Source: Mauremys mutica (lineage: Eukaryota > Chordata > Testudines > Geoemydidae). From it: a stretch of 64,000 nt of DNA. The translations under genes were made by a program, and so were the position numbers. Location of the stretch: assembly GCF_020497125.1 (NCBI RefSeq), contig NC_059084.1, positions 6,041,501 through 6,105,500 on the forward strand. Reading direction: 5' to 3'. Of this stretch, positions 51,401 through 58,400 are shown piece by piece. Numbering within the stretch: the stretch's first letter is position 1; each line of letters opens with the position of its first letter. The notes beneath the pieces are model-generated. The model did not search any database. It saw only the letters and a program-made list of their open reading frames with translations, and was not told the origin of the DNA.

Positions 51401-54400
51401 TCCCAGTCATGTTATGCCTCCTTATTGCTGCCAAATGGCAAACAGCAGATAAGACTATTAGAAATACAGAATGTTAATCAAATGGACGTAATTGGAAGCA
51501 GATTGCCAGATACAATAGGTTGGGAATTTAACCAAATGGGTCTCTTTGGAAATGGCCAATTCATCTAAACCAAAACTGTTCGCAGGACAGGATCAGTTCA
51601 GCAAATTTTCAACTCAATATTTTTTTTTTTGGAAAAAAAAAGTTTTGAAACTGTTGAAACATTTTGTTTGGATATCCTCAAAAAGAAAAATTCTAATTTT
51701 CCACTTTGAAGCAATTTTGTTTCAAAATGTAAGCTAATTTTAATAAATTAAAATGTTTCTATCAACCTGAAACCAAAATTCATGAAAATTTGAGATTGAC
51801 TTTTTTGTCCCAATTCTGAGTGGGAACATTTTTTGACATCTCAAAATTTTTTGCAGGACAGGAAAACCATTTCATGTCCAGCTCTAATAGGTTTAATTCC
51901 ATTTTGAGGTAAACAGTTTAGTAATCACTGGTCTCCCATTATACAAATCCGAGGCTGTTAGAGATTTTGATGTGTAGTTGGTGAGAAAACTTTTAATTAA
52001 AACTAAACTAGCTTTTAAAAACAAAAACACAACATCCCACCATTGGCCACTCCTTGAAGATTCTATCAATCTGTCATGTCTGAATGTTGCATTAATGGCC
52101 CACCTGCTCATGGTAAAGTGATAGCCAACTAACAGGCCAAACTTTATGGGTAAGATTTTCCAAAGCACTCAGTGTTGGCCTAAAATTGCTCCAATTAAAG
52201 TCCAGTAGCGTTTCCCATTGATTTAAAAGGGAACAGAGTTAGGCCAACCCCACCTTGTGTTATTAATAGCTGCAATCTTACCAATAGCGAATATGTCTAT
52301 GCCCATATTTTTCAAGGTCTGGGCAGACTGGCTGGCATCATCCTGTGATTTTCCATCAGTCAAGAGGATCACCAGCTTGACTGCATCTGACCTGGCACCA
52401 GCTTCAGGTTTCAGATTTTGTTCTAGGACATGGGTCAAAGCGAGGCCTTGGGAAGAAAGAAGAATGGAATTAGATCCCTGAAAACAAGATTGCAGAGATG
52501 CACGTGCCTTGGGAAGTACAAACACTTTTCTCAGCTCCTTAGTCAAAACTGGGTATACCAATTCTGCATGAAGGATACAAACACAGCTCCTGTGCTGTGG
52601 GAATGATCTCCTGCATTGCAATCTGAAAGAGACTGTTGTAAAAGGGTCTTTTAAACACGGCTACAGTGGCTTGCTTTATAAATAAACCTTTGGTGGGTAA
52701 AGGGTTAGAACTGACATTTCTGTCATTCCAAAGTTTTTCCTCACTTCATTGCAGACCTCCATGCTGCTCTGCGACTCTGGGGTTGCTCACAGGCGGGCGA
52801 TGTTAGTTGCTCTGTTTCAAGGGATCTCAGAAGTTTCAGTTTCAAGCAGAACTCCACACACATGTAAAGAATGGTGGAGATTTTGCAAACAAATAAGAAC
52901 AAAGGTGAGGCAAACGGTGGGCAGATAAACCTTAACAGTGTCCCTTTTAAAAAAAATGCATGTGCAAAACTGTGTGCCTGATTTGCATGCATGTTTGTTC
53001 CATTTTTGCTCGTAATCAAAGTACTTGTGCATGGAAACGAGGCTTGACATTCCACACAGAGATTTAATAAAAATCATGCCTCCGATGTGTCAGCAGCGTA
53101 AACAATCCAAAACCAAAACACAATGAACTCTACCAAGTTACTTACGGACCTCTTACCTGATCATGAATAGAATGACACTAATATCTTAAGCAAAGCCAAC
53201 AATGCACTAGGTGTTTTCCAAACATAAATGAAGGCAAATTTCCTGCCTTGAAGATCATACAATATGCAGCCCCAATTCAGCAAAAGCACGTAAGCATGCA
53301 CTTAGCTCCCACTGTTTCAAGTGCGGCAGTGCTCTGCTGAATCAGGGCCTGACAGACAGACAGACAGACAAAACACAGGGAAAAGGGATAAAATATAAGC
53401 CAAGTGGTCAAGATGGTGACATAATGTTTCAATCACACGATGAATTTGGGTAGAATATATAGATTTCCCCCAAAAGTAACCATAATCAACCAGACCGTTT
53501 CTTTTAATCTTTACAGTAAGAGGATGATTTTCCCTTTGTGAAGTTCATTCTTCATCCTGCTCTTAAATCCTACCAGATCCTGTACAGGAGTCCAAGTTTC
53601 CCAGATTATCTCTGGACTTCATCTCCCTGGACCCACAGAGGCTGAGAGTGCTACACATGACTGCACCAGTCTCCCAAGGGAGTACTGCTGAGGCCACATG
53701 TTGGATCTGGGGAGACTGAAGGGGGGAGCTGCTCCTTCCTCCCCAACTGCAGATGCTCAGATAGTTCCCAGGTGTTCCTAGTTCAGTGGCGGCTGCTGCT
53801 CTGGGGGTGGTGTCACCCGGCCTTAGAACGTCCATATTCAGTTATTATTTCCTGTAGTGATGCAGTCAAAGAAGTAACAGTCGTGCCTTTCCTTTTGCTG
53901 GAGCATTGGTGCTATCATAGCGTGTGTGGGGGGGAGGTGCACTTGCACATGCGAGAGACACAAAGGCCCCTTCTCCTTCATTACCAATAGCTTAGGTCAG
54001 AGATATCTGCCCCATGGACAGCGACTGCGCTGTACTCTCGTAACTAACGCTGCTTTAGTCCTGTATCCAATTCAGACACATCCAGCCAGAATATTTCTCC
54101 CTTAATGTGGAGGATGCTAAGCTATTGGCTAATGATCATAGCGGGATTCTACGCGCAGCCCAGCCAGAGACATAGAGCGAGAGAGTTGAAGATAAAGCTT
54201 GTGTTACCTGTGAAAGTGTTGCCGCCTTTATATCGCAGGTTCCTCACCGCCTCTAACACCTCCTCCCTTGTGACGTAGGTGTTCAGGTTCCACTCTGTCC
54301 GTGGATCACTGCTGTACTGGGACAAACCTGGGGAAGGCAACAGCAGACAACAGAGGGCAACCAAGGGGTTAAGCAGCAAGATGGAAGCTGCTTTATCCCA

Positions 54401-55399
54401 GGATTGCCACAGACAGGCGGCGTTGGCTACCGGATTGTGCGCCAAAGCGGTGGCAACAGATCTGGGATCTACTTCCAGTTCCACCGCTGGCCTTCTGTGG
54501 GCAAAGTCACCTCTCCACGACTATGTCTCCACCTCTGAAAGGGGGATAATGGTTCTTAACTGCCCTGCAATGTGCTTTGAGATCTGAAGCGCTATGTAAG
54601 AGCTAGGGATTATTGTAATTATTTCCCAGTGTGAAAATTCCGGCACAATCCTAGCTAAAATTAGGGCAGTCGCCAGGTTCCTATTCCATTGCACAGTTCC
54701 CTTCTGCTCTTCCCTTTCACCTCCCACTCCGTACCTGCGTCACCTTTCTCCCTTTAGTTACACTGGCCCAACTTTTCTAAAGTGGCCTTTCAGCTTCTCC
54801 TCCCCAGCCTGTTGTTACTGTTTATTCACGGTATTGCCACTGAGCAAGGCACTGAACCTCTGAAGTGTTTCTCAAAATGTGGGCCACTGCACACACTGTA
54901 GTTGTCTGTTACAACCACTAGAGGTCAGACAAGAATCACTGTCAATACACAAGCATAGGATCCAATGTGCAGCCCATGAAAGAGGTTGGCCAAGAACAAA
55001 GTGCAAAAATGCAAATCCTACAGCTACCTGGAGGGGCACTTACACAGGATAGAGTTGGATGGGACCTAATGCCCTCCGTATCCTTCCAAGGACTGCACGT
55101 ATGACAGGGCACTTATCCGTCTAGCTTCGCTGCTTAAAAATGCATTTGTTCAGCTTTATGAAAAACAGAGCCATTAGCAGATCATTCAGGCTCGTAGAAT
55201 GGCCAGCAAGCACATCCTCTCCAAGTGTAGGAGACATTCCCAGGAGACAGGTTTCAGAGGGGTAGTCGTGTTAGTCTGTATCAGCAAAAACAACAAGGAG
55301 AACTTGTGGCACCTTAGAGACTAACACATTTATTTGGGCAAAAGGTTTCATGGCCTAAAACCCACTTCATCAGATGCATGGAGTGGAAAATACAGTAGG

Positions 55400-55434
<35 letters not shown>

Positions 55435-58400
55435 AAGATGGGGGTTGCCATATCAACTAACGAGACAAATCAATTAAGGTGGGCTATTATAGTTTTAAAC
55501 TATTTCCCCATGCTAATTTCCCCCCCTACTGTTACTCACACCTTCTTGTCAACTGTTTGAAATGGGCCATCCTGATTATCACTACAAAAGTTTTTTTTCC
55601 TCCTGCTGATAATAGCCCACCTTAATTGATTTGTCTCATTAGCAAGGGCGGCTCCAGGCACCAGCACAGCAAGCGGCACACAAGGGCTGCCTGCCGGTCA
55701 CTGTGAGGGTGGCAGTCAGACAGCCTTTGGCAGCGTGCCTGCAGGAGGTCCGCCGGTCCCGCAGCTTCGGCGGCAATTCGGAGGCAGGTACGCCGAAGGC
55801 GTGAGATTGGCACATCACCCACAGAAATGCCGCCAAATCCGCATGACCAGCGGACCTCCTGCAGGCGTGCCACCGAAGCATGACTGCCGTGCTTGGGACA
55901 GCAAAAATCATAGAGCCGCCCCTGCTCGTTAGAGTTGGTATGGCAACCCCCATCTTTTCATGTTCTCTGCATATCTATCTATCTATTTATCTTCCTACTG
56001 TATTTTCCATTCCATACATCCGATGAAGTGGGCTCTAACCCACGAAAGCTTATGCCCAAATAAATTTGTCAGTCTCTAAGGTGCCACAAGTCCTCCTTGT
56101 TCTTATTCCCAGGAGAGGAGATGTGCTGGTTTTTATCCTGATTCTGTATCTGGAGGCCTGAAGACAAGAAGCTCTCTTACCTATCCTTATCTTATCCCGG
56201 GCAATATTAAATGGTGAAACCAAGGTGCTCAGGAACTCCCTGACAAGCTTGAAGTTGCCGCGTCCAATACTCCAAGACCCATCCACCAGCAGGACGATAT
56301 CAGTTGTGGCCGATGTGTCACATTGAAACTGAGGACCTAGGAGACAAAGTGATTGAGATCAGTTGGAGGATGCAGGAGCTGTGACAAGAGATCCCCAGCA
56401 CCACGAATCAAAACACACCCCCTTGGCTTTAAGGGCAAGAATCAAGTTTGTGAAATGTCAAAGCTGAAACTTTCATAACTTCATTAGAACCAGGAGCCAA
56501 TAGACCACATTTTGTGGTTAGATGGACCAATAGTCTGTGATCCCCATAAACTGCAGTGATTAGTTTAGAGCATTAGTCCGTGATAGTACTACCTATCAGT
56601 GCTGCAAACTCAGCCTACATCTGGACAATCAAGCTTATGCTTTCTGTACAAGACTGCAGATAATGTACAGTAATGTGCCATTATAATGTAGATGATTGAT
56701 CAGCAAGAAAGAATAGAATCCCACTCTCTCCTCCTTAACTGAATTTTTCCATTAAATAATCAACCAAGCAGGTACACGTCTAAGACACAATCATTTGTGC
56801 CTCTGTAATGCTTTGATCTCAAAGAGCTTTACAAGTATTATTTCCATTTTGCAGATTGGCAAACCGAGACAGAAAGAGATAAAACGATGTGCCAAGGCCA
56901 GAATCACAACCAATTTTCTTGCTTCCAAGGAGAGAGAGATCAACAACAAGGCATCACCTTTGCCTGGCCACTTGGCTGAGAACAAGCTTGCTTATAGCAT
57001 CAGCACACAGGTGTACAGGAGTGAAGGGGTATGTTCTTGGGGTAAAGAAGTTAAACCTTTTAGGAAATATGCCTCGCCTAAGCATCGCTGTATGTAAACT
57101 GTCAGCTCCATTACATTCAGCTCTAATCCAGCTCTTTCCTTTATATCACACTAAATCTTATGGAATCTCAGGTGATTATTTAGTTCCATTCCAGCAGGAG
57201 ATCCCCTACGGGCTACAATTATTCAGCTGCTTTCTCCATATTAAATCTAATCTCTTCCTTAACTGTTGGCACCATATATCCGTACACCTCCCTCCCTAGC
57301 CCATGCCTGCAGCTAGCGGGGATAAGATAAGGCACGACACTGATAAGCTGCACCTTTCCCCTGATTTTTTTCAGATGGAGGTTTTACTTTTTTTGAGTGA
57401 ACACCAGAGGGTACCGGGCAAGAGAGAACAGGCTCCACAGCTGCAGAACGCATTCCTGCCGCATCGCACAGAATTACCATGTGACAGCCAGGGATTCCAA
57501 TGGGCTCCTTGGACGGACCAGACTCAGGCACGCAGGGCAATCTGCTTTCCATTGGTGATCCCCTGGATTGATTCCTCCCCATGTGTGCCCAGACCTGGCC
57601 ACTCAATTGCCATTCCCCACTGATAAGAGTGAGGGAGCAAATCCAGTGTCACTTAGGCTGTCTCTCCATTAGGACAAAAGGTGTGTTCTTAATCTGAGCT
57701 AACCAACACAAGGTGAAACCCTTGTGAAGACAAGGCTTGGTACTTTTCACACGACTTAGCAGATCAAATCACAGACTAAAAGGAGCCTTTAACTTGACCT
57801 AGTAACTCCTGTGAAAACAAGCAGCCTGCGTTCACTAGAATTTTACCTCAAGTAAAGAATACACCTTTTGTCCTAAGGAAGAGAAGGCCCCAGGAGACAG
57901 GACAAAAGGACTGGAGGAAACTAGAGTTTGCTGATGCACACACTGTGCACTATTGGTGCTACTGCTTGTAAAACAAGCCATTCCCTCCCACCCCCCATTT
58001 GAAAATCCTTTGCGTATGATCCAGATAGCTGTGAATGTATTAGTTATTCCCAAGTCTCTGCTATCGAGCTGCAATCATAGGAACTGTTATCTATCTGTAA
58101 GGTACTTACATGACACCTATTGCTATGGTATCTGAGTGCCTCACAACCTTTAGTGCATTAATCCTCACAACAGCACTGTCCCACCTCACAGGGGTATTAT
58201 CTCCATTTCATAGAGAAACTAAACTTGTCCAAGACCACACAGGAAGTTTGTGGAAGAGCAGAGACTTCAATCCAGGTCCTCCAAGTTCTTGTCTAACCAC
58301 TGGAGCATCCTTCCTCTCCATTATAAGAAGGAAAGTCAGATCTGCTGAATAATTTGGATGAAAATCTTTCAGCTTGCGGGGCTTTTCAGTTTGACTATTA

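Larger units (their letters stand above)
55248..56104. mobile_element. Long inverted-repeat element with 12-bp target duplication
   Basis: Flanked by ATTCCCAGGAGA on both sides (55236-55247 and 56105-56116). The left arm carries ACTTGTGGCACCTTAGAGAC and CCCACTTCATCAGATGCATG. The right arm carries their inverse (CCGATGAAGTGGGCTCTAAC, GTCTCTAAGGTGCCACAAGT). An inner pair, CAATTAAGGTGGGCTATTAT and TAATAGCCCACCTTAATTG, is also inverted. The left arm has a (CA)15 tract and the right arm a TATC repeat. A second element is nested at 55638-55929. No open frame of note. Confidence 0.85.
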
